64,000 bases of DNA from Clostridium_AM sp963780135 (GTDB lineage: Bacteria; Bacillota; Clostridia; Clostridiales; Clostridiaceae). The DNA lies in NCBI GenBank assembly GCA_963780135.1, contig CAWAAR010000003.1:1426001-1490000 (forward strand), given 5' to 3'. Position 1 is the stretch's first letter; each line of letters begins with the position of its first letter. Shown here piece after piece: positions 16,972 through 26,119 of this stretch. The translations under genes were made by a program, and so were the position numbers. The notes under the pieces were generated by a model. That model was not told the DNA's origin, did no database searches, and worked only from the letters and a program-made list of their open reading frames with translations.

Positions 16972-18816
16972 ATGAAAATTAACAAAGATACATTAATAGG
17001 GGATATACTAAAAATAAATCCTAAAGCTGTAGAAATTTTAATGGCACATGGAATGGGTTGTGTGGGATGTCCATCAGCACAGATGGAATCATTAGAACAA
17101 GCAGTAGGGGTTCATGGAATAGATTTAGAGGATTTACTTAAAGAATTAAATGAAGGATTGGAAGATTCAACAGAAACATTGGATATGTTTTGTTATCAAT
17201 GTGAGCAGACTGCAGGAGGAAAAGGTTGTACAAAGGCAGGAGTTTGCGGAAAAAACTCTAAAGTTGCAGCACTACAAGATCTTTTAATACATCAACTTAA
17301 AGGTATTGGATTTTATGGAAATAAAGCTATAGAAAAAGGAATAGTGCTTGGAGATAAAATAGATAAGTTTGTTATGGATGGATTATTTACAACGCTTACA
17401 AATGTAAGTTTTGATGAAGACAGACTTGTAGAATCAGTAAAAGAAGCAGACCTTTTAAAAGCTGAGGTGAAATCTTTATGTGGAGAAGTTACAGAAGTTT
17501 TTGAAGGTGTAGATTATAAGGCTCCAGAAACTAAAGAAGAAATGTTAAAGGATGCAAAGAAATTTGGAGTAATGGCAAATGCTACTTTAAATGAAGATGT
17601 ACGCTCATTAATAGAGCTTTCAATATATGGATTAAAAGGAATGGCTGCTTATGGACATCATGCATTTGTTTTAGGAAAGAAAAGTGAAGAAGTAAATAAA
17701 TTTTTCTATAAAGCATTGTCAGCTACTTTAGATAAAAAGTTAGGTGTAAATGAATGGTTAGGATTAGCTATGGAACTTGGACAAGCTAACTTTAAAGTAA
17801 TGGAATTATTAGATGGTGCTAATACAGGAACTTATGGTAACCCATCACCTACTAGTGTTTTAGTTACTAAGAAAAAAGGTCCTTTCATAATAATTTCAGG
17901 ACATGATTTGAAGGATTTAAAAGAACTATTAGAGCAAACAGAAGGAAAAGGTATAGATATATATACTCATGGAGAAATGCTTCCAGCTCATGCATATCCA
18001 GAACTTAACAAGTATCCTCATTTAGTAGGAAATTTTGGTGGAGCATGGCAAGATCAGCAAAAAGAATTTGACAATATTCCAGGTTGTGTAGTTATGACAA
18101 CAAATTGTATACAAAAGCCAAAAGATAATTATATGGATAGAATTTACACAACTAGTGTAGTAGCTTGGCCTGGAGCTTCACATATTGAAGAAGTAAATGG
18201 AAAGAAAGATTTTACAAAAGTTATAGAAAAAGCGTTATCACTTGGTGGTTGGACTGAGGATGAAGAAGAAAAATCAATATTAGTAGGCTTTGGACATAAT
18301 GCTACATTAAGTCATGCAAATGAAATTATAGAGGCTGTTAAGAGTGGAGCTATCAAACACTTCTTCTTAATAGGTGGATGTGATGGAGCAAAATCAGGAA
18401 GAAATTACTATACTGAATTAGCTACATCCCTTCCAAATGATACTGTAATATTAACTTTAGCTTGTGGTAAGTATAGATTCAATAAGCTAGATTTTGGAAC
18501 AGTGGCAGGTCTTCCAAGACTTTTAGATGTAGGACAATGTAATGATGCTTATTCAGCAGTGAAAATCGCCCTAGCATTAGCAGAAGCTTTTAATTGTGGA
18601 GTAAATGAGTTACCATTGTCATTCATCTTATCTTGGTATGAACAGAAAGCAGTATGTATATTACTTACATTACTTTCTTTAGATATTAAAGGTATAAAAT
18701 TAGGACCATCATTACCAGCATTTTTATCGCCAAACGTAATAAATGTGTTGGTTGAGAAATTTGGAATTGCACCTATTAGCACTCCAGAAGAAGATATAAA
18801 AGCAATATTAGGATAA
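16972..18816 (+). CDS. hcp: Hybrid cluster protein (hydroxylamine/NO reductase) with N-terminal DUF1858 domain
   Basis: 614 aa. Residues 1-62 are a DUF1858 domain (TLIGDILKINPKAVEILMAH, with C30 and C33 in GMGCVGC). From about 70 the protein is an Hcp: cluster Cys C74-x2-C77-x8-C86-x5-C92, followed by the prismane-binding half, with conserved stretches such as LSHANEII and FFLIGGCDGAKSGRNYYTE. Hcp protects anaerobes from nitric oxide and hydroxylamine; ordinary Hcp is about 550 aa, so the extra length is the fusion. Monocistronic, with an HcpR-like operator upstream and a clear terminator at 18822. Confidence 0.93.
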   Translation: MKINKDTLIGDILKINPKAVEILMAHGMGCVGCPSAQMESLEQAVGVHGIDLEDLLKELNEGLEDSTETLDMFCYQCEQTAGGKGCTKAGVCGKNSKVAALQDLLIHQLKGIGFYGNKAIEKGIVLGDKIDKFVMDGLFTTLTNVSFDEDRLVESVKEADLLKAEVKSLCGEVTEVFEGVDYKAPETKEEMLKDAKKFGVMANATLNEDVRSLIELSIYGLKGMAAYGHHAFVLGKKSEEVNKFFYKALSATLDKKLGVNEWLGLAMELGQANFKVMELLDGANTGTYGNPSPTSVLVTKKKGPFIIISGHDLKDLKELLEQTEGKGIDIYTHGEMLPAHAYPELNKYPHLVGNFGGAWQDQQKEFDNIPGCVVMTTNCIQKPKDNYMDRIYTTSVVAWPGASHIEEVNGKKDFTKVIEKALSLGGWTEDEEEKSILVGFGHNATLSHANEIIEAVKSGAIKHFFLIGGCDGAKSGRNYYTELATSLPNDTVILTLACGKYRFNKLDFGTVAGLPRLLDVGQCNDAYSAVKIALALAEAFNCGVNELPLSFILSWYEQKAVCILLTLLSLDIKGIKLGPSLPAFLSPNVINVLVEKFGIAPISTPEEDIKAILG

Positions 18817-18821
18817 AACAA

Positions 18822-18855
18822 AAATCCCAAGAGTTTATTTCTTGGGATTTTTATT
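18822..18855 (+). terminator. Rho-independent terminator of hcp
   Basis: Stem AAATCCCAAG / CTTGGGATTT, 9-nt loop, followed by TTATTTT. Confidence 0.85.
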
Positions 18856-18928
18856 TTATCTTAATATTAATCTAGCATGTAATGCTATAGATGGGCTAAA
18901 AATTAAATATAAGTTTATAAATATAAGT

Positions 18929-19861
18929 TTATAAAAATAAGTCCTTAAATATCTTAACATCTTTCGCATAAATATTTTTACTAAAGGATTCGCTTATTTT
19001 CAAACTTGATTCTTTATAGAAAATAGATGGAGCATTGCTTACTACGTAGTAATATACATCATCTTTTTTATAAATAGGATCACTTAAGGTAGTGTGAGTA
19101 CTGCCTTCAATTGCTTTACCAGCATTGGCAGCAGCATCAATTATTAAACAGTTTTTCTTTAGTTTTTTCTGCATGTCCAAAGTTAGTATGTGTAAGTTTT
19201 TTTCATCAAGTTCTATGCCATTTATTATAATATCAAAATCATGAAAAGAATCTAAAAATTCGTCCATAGTTTTTCTATAAAACATTCGTATGTTATTGCT
19301 AAATTTGGAAATGGCACAAAAAGCTCCTTGAGAAACATTGCCAGATCCTAGTATGGCTATTTTGGTGTCTGCATTTGGAATTGATCCAAAGTTGACTAAA
19401 GCATGTAAAGCAGCTGAATAGCCAGCTATAAAGCTATTTTCTTTAATGAAATTTGGTTTAATCCAATCTATACTTTTTACTTTGTCTTTATAATAAACTT
19501 CAGGATGTATATTATCTAAATCTACCACAATTAAATTTTTAGATTTAAATTCAGTTTCCATAAATTTTTTGCCAGAACCAAAGGGATGAGTCCAACCAAC
19601 AATAATCTGATTTTCTCTTAAATATTTATAATCATCTTCTTTAATGACTTTAAGTGAAAATATAGCGTCACAATTGGAAAAAATATCTGCTCTAGATCCA
19701 ATTTCACAACCTGCTTTCTCGTATTCCTCATCTTTTATATTCATATTCATTCCAAAGTTATGTTCTATCATAATGCTATTTTCAAAATTATTTACATGTT
19801 GAGGCAGTAAGGCCACTCTTTTTTCGTTAGGAAAATTAGGGATGATAAAGCCTAGTTTCAT
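18929..19861 (-). CDS. ceo: N5-(carboxyethyl)ornithine synthase
   Basis: 310 aa member of the alanine-dehydrogenase-like family. N-terminal half KLGFIIPNFPNEKRVALLP and EHNFGMNMNIKDEEYEKAG; NAD(P)-binding Rossmann motif AILGSGNVSQGAF around 169-181; C-terminal SDPIYKKDDVYYYVVSNAPS. The enzyme reductively condenses pyruvate with ornithine or lysine. Family length is about 313 aa, which fits. The distinction from alanine dehydrogenase (about 370 aa) is by length and by the divergent N-terminus. Single gene. Confidence 0.8.
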   Translation of the reverse strand: MKLGFIIPNFPNEKRVALLPQHVNNFENSIMIEHNFGMNMNIKDEEYEKAGCEIGSRADIFSNCDAIFSLKVIKEDDYKYLRENQIIVGWTHPFGSGKKFMETEFKSKNLIVVDLDNIHPEVYYKDKVKSIDWIKPNFIKENSFIAGYSAALHALVNFGSIPNADTKIAILGSGNVSQGAFCAISKFSNNIRMFYRKTMDEFLDSFHDFDIIINGIELDEKNLHILTLDMQKKLKKNCLIIDAAANAGKAIEGSTHTTLSDPIYKKDDVYYYVVSNAPSIFYKESSLKISESFSKNIYAKDVKIFKDLFL

Positions 19862-20175
19862 GAAGTTAATTCCTCCTTATTTATTGTTTTATTTTATGTA
19901 CTAACAAATAAAGCTTTTATTGTAAAAAGCTGGTGATTAATGCGGAGAATCTTGTTCTAAATTATGGTTATACTGTGCAGAAAGCACAAATGGACCACAA
20001 GTAGAATCCTTTACTTCAACAGAAAGAATGTTACTTTCCAAGTAAAGAATTATATATTTGATAATTTTTAATTTTGCAGAAAAATATTTTATATTAGATA
20101 TAAAATGATGGATAATAGATATTAGTGTAGAAATATCTAAGAATTGAAATTTAATATTATAAAAAAGTTAGTGCG

Positions 20176-20197
20176 TAACTAATAGTACTATTAGTTA
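20176..20197. promoter_or_regulatory. 22-bp perfect palindrome
   Basis: The half-site TAACTAATAGT is repeated exactly in inverse with no spacer. It is a possible operator or hairpin; no promoter was seen close by. Confidence 0.35.
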
Positions 20198-20259
20198 GAA
20201 ATTATTGTAGTGATATCTAAGTAATAGTTGATATTATGATATATTTAAATGTAAAAAAT

Positions 20260-20295
20260 AAGTAACAACCTTAATATATCATAAAGTTGTTACTT
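20260..20295. terminator. Hairpin without clear T-run
   Basis: Arms AAGTAACAACCTT and AAAGTTGTTACTT, with one mismatch, around a 10-nt loop in the gene-free region. It could be a terminator or a regulatory hairpin. Confidence 0.4.
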
Positions 20296-20577
20296 AGTAA
20301 AGTGTTAAGATTTTTATGTCACGAACATCGGCCACAGTACCTATATAGGATGTCAAAAACTCTGTATAAATAACTTAACAAGTTTTAAGTATAATTGATT
20401 TTAATTTTTCAATTTGAGGGTGCAATCTACTGGTAAAAATTATTTGTAATGATATAATAATTGAAATGATGAATCTATTCAAATATGGATTTTTTTAACA
20501 GAAAATTTATTTTATAAAATTTTTAAGGAATAATAGTTATATTTAAATATAATAATTTAAATTAAGGTGGTGAGCAT

Positions 20578-21234
20578 GTGGATAAAATAGTAATTAGAAA
20601 ATGCAGAAAAAGTGATGAAAATAGTATAATAGATATATGCTGGAAAACAGGATATATGGGAGAGGATTTAACGGATAGAAATATTTTTAATGATATTAAG
20701 TTATTTGGCTACTTGTTTTGTAGTTATTATTGTCTTTATGAAAATGAAAATAGTTTTGTAGCTATAGATGAAAGTAAAAACAATAAAGTTATTGGATATA
20801 TTATTGGAACTTTGAATTCAAAAAGGCAAGAAAAATTATTTATAAGAAAAATGTTTTTAAAAACAATTATTAGGCTATTTTTATATACTAGCTGGAAACA
20901 CAGAGAATCATACAATGCAGTAATGTTTTTTGTTAAAAATATTAATTTTAAGCATAAGTATGATAGATTATACACAGAATATCCAGCTCATTTACATATT
21001 AATATTTTACCTCATTATCAGCACTATGGTGTAGGATCAACACTGATAAGCACGTTTGAAAGGCATGTGAAAGAAAATAATATTTCAGGTATTCATTTAA
21101 GAACTTCTAATAAAAATATTAAGGCTATTCCTTTCTACGAAAAAAAAGGATACAAAATAATTAATGAAAATCATGATAAAGTATGGAAAGATGCAGCTGA
21201 ATATAAAAATATAATTTTTGCGAAAAAAGTATAG
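20578..21234 (+). CDS. GNAT-family N-acetyltransferase
   Basis: 218 aa, GTG start behind AAGGTGGTGAG. The acetyl-CoA-binding core is visible late in the protein: LHINILPHYQHYGVGSTLIS around residues 141-160 (the Q/R-x-x-G-x-G/A loop) followed by IHLRTSNKNIKAIPFYEKKGYKI. The N-terminal part CRKSDENSIIDICWKTGYMGEDL matches a GNAT subgroup with long insert. It is followed 6 nt later by a PIG-L deacetylase gene, so the two probably act on the same (perhaps envelope) substrate. Substrate unknown. Confidence 0.85.
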   Translation: MDKIVIRKCRKSDENSIIDICWKTGYMGEDLTDRNIFNDIKLFGYLFCSYYCLYENENSFVAIDESKNNKVIGYIIGTLNSKRQEKLFIRKMFLKTIIRLFLYTSWKHRESYNAVMFFVKNINFKHKYDRLYTEYPAHLHINILPHYQHYGVGSTLISTFERHVKENNISGIHLRTSNKNIKAIPFYEKKGYKIINENHDKVWKDAAEYKNIIFAKKV

Positions 21235-21240
21235 GATGGT

Positions 21241-22665
21241 ATGGTTATGAAATGGTTAAGGTATAAGAAAAAAATAATGTTCACTATTTTACTTATTATA
21301 TTAATAAGTATATTGCTTTTTTTCTTTAGAGAATTTATTTCTAATTATCTAGTTAGATTTAATTTGACAGATATAGAGGCACCAGGCAAAAATTCTAAAG
21401 TTCTTATATTTTCACCTCATAATGATGATGAAGTATTAGGTGCTGCAGAATTAATAAAAAATTCAGTTAAAAGTGGGGCGGAAGTAAAAGTAGTTTTAAT
21501 TACTAATGGTGATGGATTTAAGGAAGCTATCCAATTTGATTATTTTAATTTGCATCCTAAGCCAAAGGATTATATAAAATTTGGATATACCAGACAACAA
21601 GAATCTATAAATGCATTAAAAACTCTTGGAGTTCCAGAAAAAAACATAACTTTTTTAGGATATCCAGATGGTGGGGTTTCATATTTATGGAGTTCTTATT
21701 GGGATAGAGAACACCTTTATATAAGTAAGAATACACAAAGTAACAAATCACCTTATTCAAATAGTTATACTAAAGGAAGTTTGTATGCAGGGGAAAGTGT
21801 AGTTAGTGATATGACTAAAATTATAAATGATTATAAACCTACACACATTATATACCCTCATCCAAATGATAGACATCCTGATCATTGGGCGGTAAATGCA
21901 TTTGTGAAATATACATTGACTACCATGAATTATAAACCTAATAAAGAATGGCTTTATTTAGTCCATAGGGGAGATTGGCCAACACCTATGAAAAAAGAAA
22001 TCTCCATGTATTTAGTACCTCCTGCTAAATTGATGGATATAGATACTAATTGGCATGCATTTAGTATAGGAATAGATGATATAAAAGAGAAGGAAAAAGT
22101 AATACATTTTTATAAAACACAAATTAGAACATTGGGTCCATTGATGACGGCATTTGAAAGAAAAAATGAATTGTTTGGTGAATACAAAAATTTAGACATT
22201 AAAACATCTAAATATAAAGAAGAAAATATTATTCCAAGTGTAGATAATAAGATAATTTCTGACCCGCTGCAAGATGCTTTAACTTTAGAAATAAGTAAAG
22301 GTTCAGATATACATTCAATTTATTTACAACAAGATTATAATAAAAATTTAAACTTTTTTATAGAAACAGATGGAGAAATAGAAGAATCTACAAAATACAG
22401 TATTAATTTAATATTATTTCAAGATAACAAAAATTCTAAATTGAATATAGGAGTAAAAAATAATAAAGTAACAAACGAGAATATTTCAAAGGAATCAATT
22501 ACAAATATAAATGGAATAAAATCAGAATATAATAAGAATATTTTACACATTACAATTCCCTATAGTATAGTAGGAGACTTTAAGCATATATTTGTAAATG
22601 CCAATACCTCCATAGAGGATAGAATGTTAGATAGAACTGCATGGAGAATGATAGACAAGAAATAA
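21241..22665 (+). CDS. Membrane-anchored PIG-L/LmbE-family deacetylase
   Basis: 474 aa. One N-terminal membrane helix (12-29) then an extracytoplasmic PIG-L domain with the zinc motif SPHNDDE (H60, D62, D63, E64) and the later YPHPNDRHPDH. PIG-L enzymes remove N-acetyl groups from GlcNAc-containing substrates. Residues from about 340 form an extra C-terminal beta-rich domain I do not recognise. ATG at 21241; a second ATG at 21247 is equally possible. Probably co-transcribed with the GNAT gene. The target may be a wall or surface glycan; inferred. Confidence 0.85.
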   Translation: MVMKWLRYKKKIMFTILLIILISILLFFFREFISNYLVRFNLTDIEAPGKNSKVLIFSPHNDDEVLGAAELIKNSVKSGAEVKVVLITNGDGFKEAIQFDYFNLHPKPKDYIKFGYTRQQESINALKTLGVPEKNITFLGYPDGGVSYLWSSYWDREHLYISKNTQSNKSPYSNSYTKGSLYAGESVVSDMTKIINDYKPTHIIYPHPNDRHPDHWAVNAFVKYTLTTMNYKPNKEWLYLVHRGDWPTPMKKEISMYLVPPAKLMDIDTNWHAFSIGIDDIKEKEKVIHFYKTQIRTLGPLMTAFERKNELFGEYKNLDIKTSKYKEENIIPSVDNKIISDPLQDALTLEISKGSDIHSIYLQQDYNKNLNFFIETDGEIEESTKYSINLILFQDNKNSKLNIGVKNNKVTNENISKESITNINGIKSEYNKNILHITIPYSIVGDFKHIFVNANTSIEDRMLDRTAWRMIDKK

Positions 22666-22733
22666 AGATATAGGTATTAGTAATGATAGCGATTATATGA
22701 ATGTAATGCAGATAATGCATTTGCAAAAAAATC

Positions 22734-22964
22734 TTTAGGTGGAATACACTTTATATGATATCAAGTGATTCTTAGACTCAGGTGGAGTTTGCTTGTGGGG
22801 AATACCTTTTCCCTGAGCAAGCTCGTAAATTACCATTTAGGTACTTTACCCATCTGAGTCTTAGAAGAACTTATCCAGGCGCGTAGCAGTGCTTATCCCC
22901 CACTTTGAAGAAGATGGGGGTGTTAGCAATGGTAGCCGGTCGGATAAAGTGTATTCCACCTAAA
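22734..22964. repeat. Family A copy A2 nested inside a 21-bp inverted repeat
   Basis: Outer arms TTTAGGTGGAATACACTTTAT (22734-22754) and its exact complement (22944-22964). The loop is a family A element in reverse orientation (22760 to about 22947) with the inner hairpin CCCCCA / TGGGGG and the GGTAGCCGGTCGGATAAA end. The outer arms lie between convergent genes and look like an interrupted terminator stem. Confidence 0.8.
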
Positions 22965-22976
22965 TAATAAGGTGAT

Positions 22977-23318
22977 TTATTCACAATCTTCACAGCTTGA
23001 ACATCCACCAGAACATCCTGTATTTTCAGGTTTATGAATTGGTTCTAGAGTAAATCCACCCATGCCATTTTCCTCACCACATAATAATATAAATCCACTA
23101 TATTGAATGAAAAGATCTTTATTTAATATAAAGGTTAAATCACCAACCTTTTGACATAGATCATCTTCTTTTAATTCACTGGACGAAACGTTAAAAGCAG
23201 GGCCATGGCAAGACATATTTGATAAGTAAATTCTAATATTATCAAGTGGTACATTTTTTTCACTTAACAATTCTTTAAATTGTTCACAGGCTAAATCGGT
23301 TATTTTTAAAAAATTCAT
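22977..23318 (-). CDS. HesB/IscA-like protein with Cys-rich C-terminus
   Basis: 113 aa. The first 90 residues follow the HesB/IscA-like fold (LKITDLACEQFKELLSEK, YLSNMSCHGPAF, VGDLTFILNK). It lacks the canonical three-Cys IscA arrangement but ends in CSGGCSSCEDCE, a cluster or metal-binding tail seen in the HesB-like family of anaerobes, in some members with selenocysteine. Probably a soluble Fe-S or metal carrier. Monocistronic; AGAGGTTTACC lies upstream of the ATG. Confidence 0.75.
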   Translation of the reverse strand: MNFLKITDLACEQFKELLSEKNVPLDNIRIYLSNMSCHGPAFNVSSSELKEDDLCQKVGDLTFILNKDLFIQYSGFILLCGEENGMGGFTLEPIHKPENTGCSGGCSSCEDCE

Positions 23319-23659
23319 TTGGTAAACCTCTTTTCATCTTTAATTTAGAAAATTATTCTTTGTTAAATTAATGTTAATATAGTTTGAAAAAAATTTCAAT
23401 AAATTTAACATTAATATTATAATTTTTGTATTTTACAATTTTATTTGGAAAAAATATAGAAATATTAATTTATAGTATTTTAAATAAAAATATTGAACTA
23501 TAATAGGAAATAAAATATAATTATACAGGACATTGAAAGAGTAATGACAATAGTTTACTTTATTTGAAAAATAGACATTATTAGATAAAATATGCTTAAA
23601 AGTTTAAATAATAGATTAGTTAATTTAATTAACTATATTCAAAATATGGGGGGATACTT
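23319..23659. other. AT-rich intergenic region
   Basis: 341 bp between divergent genes (HesB-like and PocR-GGDEF-EAL). No repeat, hairpin or convincing promoter seen. Confidence 0.3.
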
Positions 23660-25588
23660 TTGAATACCCAATACAAGTTTTGTGATTTAATAGATATAAA
23701 AAAACTTCAATCTCTTGTTGAAAGTTTTAGTAATATAGCTCAAGTACCACTATCAATATATGACATAGAAGATAGAATATTAATTTATACGGAACAGAGA
23801 AACATCTGTACAAAGTTTTTCAAATTAAATGACAGTGTTAAATCTAATTGCATTAAAAGTAGTAAGGAAATATTTGAAAGAATAAAAGATGGCGAAAAAT
23901 ATGTAATGAAAAAGTGTAAAAATGGTCTCATAAATATTGCATGCCCTATAATAATAGAAAATGAAGTTATAGCCACTATTCTAGTAGGTCAATTTTATTT
24001 TGAAAAGCAAGATAGGGAAGAATGCATAAGAGTAGCAAAAATGTGTGGGTTTGATGTAGAGGAATATTTAAAGGCGATAGATGAAGTTAAAATTTTGTCA
24101 AAGGAAAAAGCTGATGTGGTAATTAGATTTGTAAAAGAACTTACACAAATAATCACCAATATGGGTTATGCTACAATAAAAGAATTTGAAAGTGAAAAAA
24201 GTATTAAGGAAGCTTATGATAAGTTATATAATTTGAATAAACAACTAGAATGTGAAAGAGAAGAAATAAAGTTTTTAGCATATAAAGATTTAGTTACAGG
24301 ACTTCCAAATAAAATGGTTTTTTATAAAAAATTTAAAGAGAAATTTCCTGGAAATTGTCTTGAAAATGGAATTGAAAAGGGCTCATTATTAATATTAGGT
24401 TTAAATAATTTTAAGAATATAAATGATACCATAGGATATGATTATGGTGACAAAATTTTAAAGATTTGCGGTGCCAAATTAAAAGAAGTATTAGAAGATG
24501 AAGCTACAGTATTTAAGTTTGATAGTGATAAATTCTTGATATTTATAAAAAATGTTAAAGAAAAAACTTTCTTAAAAACCATGATAGAAAAAATATTACA
24601 AATATTTGAAGAACAATGGAATGTAGCAAGGTATAAAATTTCAATTACTGTATCTATCGGTGTATCCATATTTAATTATGATAATAATAATAACCCAGAA
24701 ACTATTATAAAAAATGCGGATGCAGCTATGTATAAGGCAAAAGAGCTAGGAATGAATAAGTATGTGTTTTATAATAAAACAATAAGTGAAGCTTTAGAAA
24801 GAAAGGTAGAAATAGAGAACTGTTTAAATAAAGCTTTAAAAAACAAAGAATTTTATCTGTGTTATCAACCACAAGTTAACGTTTTAAATAATAAAATTGA
24901 AGGATTTGAAGCATTACTAAGATGGAATAGTGAAGAATTAGGTCTTGTATCACCAGTGGAATTTATTCCAATCGCAGAAGAGACTGGACTTATAATTCCA
25001 ATAGGTGAGTGGGTTATAAGGACAGCTTGTATTCAAAATAAAAAATGGAGTGAAGAAGGATATAAGTTTGATCATATTGCAGTAAATATTTCAGCGGTAC
25101 AGCTTCAGCAGCTTAATTTTGTAGATACTGTAAAGAAAATATTAAAAGAAACAGAGGTAAAAGTTGAAAGCTTTGAAATAGAAATTACAGAAAGTACATT
25201 AATAAAATCTTTAGATTTAAATATAGAAAAATTAGAAGAATTGAAATCTATAGGAGTTAAAATAGCCTTAGATGATTTTGGAACAGGATATTCATCGTTA
25301 AATTACTTGAAAATGTTGCCAGTTAATAGAATAAAAATTGACAAATCTTTTATAGATGACATATGTACAGGAATAAATGAAGAAATAATAATAGAAGGAT
25401 TAATATTTTTAGGACATAAAATGAATTTAGATATTGTAGCTGAAGGTGTTGAACTAGAAGAACAGGTAGAAATCTTAAAAAGTAAAAATTGTGATAAAAT
25501 ACAAGGATATTATTTTAGTAAGCCTTTAAAAGAATTGGATGCAGAAAATATTCTGAAAAAGGGACTAACTAATGAAAAAAATATTTGA
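23660..25588 (+). CDS. PocR-GGDEF-EAL protein (c-di-GMP phosphodiesterase, degenerate cyclase)
   Basis: 642 aa, TTG start behind GGGGGGATAC. Residues about 7-170 are a PocR sensor (LIDIKKLQSLVESF ... KCKNGLINIACPI), then a short coiled coil, a GGDEF domain (LVTGLPNKMVFYKK) whose active-site motif is degraded to FDSDKF near residue 287, so not a cyclase, and an EAL domain from about 390 with FEALLRW near 415, DDFGTGYSSL near 538 and KIDKSFI. The EAL catalytic residues look intact, so the output is probably c-di-GMP hydrolysis controlled by a small ligand. Cytoplasmic. Single gene with terminator. Confidence 0.9.
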   Translation: MNTQYKFCDLIDIKKLQSLVESFSNIAQVPLSIYDIEDRILIYTEQRNICTKFFKLNDSVKSNCIKSSKEIFERIKDGEKYVMKKCKNGLINIACPIIIENEVIATILVGQFYFEKQDREECIRVAKMCGFDVEEYLKAIDEVKILSKEKADVVIRFVKELTQIITNMGYATIKEFESEKSIKEAYDKLYNLNKQLECEREEIKFLAYKDLVTGLPNKMVFYKKFKEKFPGNCLENGIEKGSLLILGLNNFKNINDTIGYDYGDKILKICGAKLKEVLEDEATVFKFDSDKFLIFIKNVKEKTFLKTMIEKILQIFEEQWNVARYKISITVSIGVSIFNYDNNNNPETIIKNADAAMYKAKELGMNKYVFYNKTISEALERKVEIENCLNKALKNKEFYLCYQPQVNVLNNKIEGFEALLRWNSEELGLVSPVEFIPIAEETGLIIPIGEWVIRTACIQNKKWSEEGYKFDHIAVNISAVQLQQLNFVDTVKKILKETEVKVESFEIEITESTLIKSLDLNIEKLEELKSIGVKIALDDFGTGYSSLNYLKMLPVNRIKIDKSFIDDICTGINEEIIIEGLIFLGHKMNLDIVAEGVELEEQVEILKSKNCDKIQGYYFSKPLKELDAENILKKGLTNEKNI

Positions 25589-25603
25589 AGTATATGAAAA
25601 AAT

Positions 25604-25645
25604 AAAAACAGGATTTATATATGAAACTGTATAAATCCTGTTTTT
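25604..25645 (+). terminator. Rho-independent terminator
   Basis: 16-bp stem AAAAACAGGATTTATA / TATAAATCCTGTTTTT downstream of the PocR-GGDEF-EAL gene. Confidence 0.85.
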
Positions 25646-25742
25646 ATTATGTAAATTATAATTTACTTGCTTGAATTTTTAAGAAAATATTAAGAAATTT
25701 AATAGAGTTTATTTAAAGTTAAATTAGTATAATTATTATTAA

Positions 25743-26004
25743 CTCAACATTGGCACATATAAAATTTTGACTTAATAAAAGCAAGAAGCGTTTTTGAGAG
25801 GACAATTGACAGAGGACAGAGGACAGTGAAGGTTGATTTTTTGCTAACGCAAAAGAATCTTTAAATTTATATAAGTCAGCAATGTTTCGCCTTAGCGAAA
25901 CGAGTCATCAAAAATTTAATTAAAGATTTTTCGTAGTGTAGCGGAGAAAAATCCTCCTTCACTGTCCTCTGTCAATTGTCCTCTGTCCTCTGAAAAAAGT
26001 TGGG
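25743..26004. mobile_element. Family B MITE-like element, copy B3
   Basis: Starts CTCAACATTGGCAC and ends AAAAAAGTTGGG, flanked by the 7-bp direct repeat TTATTAA (25736-25742 and 26005-26011). Arms are of the GAGGACAATTGACAGAGGAC type, complementary across the element. The core AAGTCAGCAATGTTTCGC is common to all full copies. Confidence 0.85.
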
Positions 26005-26119
26005 TTATTAAACAATTTTTTATATAGTAAAGTTTTATATTATGTATAGTATCTGATATAATTTTAGAAGTAAATAATTTTGCATTAGATGAATATTTTA
26101 AAGTGGAGATGGTATTTAT

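Larger units (their letters stand above)
19862..20577. other. 716-bp intergenic region with palindrome, hairpin and gene relics
   Basis: No complete gene. A minus-strand frame ending at 19937 reads ESNILSVEVKDSTCGPFVLS and continues to QDSPH, but has no start, so it may be a decayed gene end. A 22-bp perfect palindrome lies at 20176-20197 and a hairpin at 20260-20295. Around 20348-20375 GGATGTCAAAAACTCTGTAT resembles IS256-type ends, weakly. Confidence 0.35.

Noticed and set aside
18929..19861. Alanine dehydrogenase
   Set aside because: At 310 aa it is too short, and its N-terminal and C-terminal segments fit carboxyethylornithine synthase better.
20340..20400. Solo IS256-family terminus
   Set aside because: Only a short stretch (GGATGTCAAAAACTCTGTAT) resembles such ends; no partner terminus or transposase piece was found.
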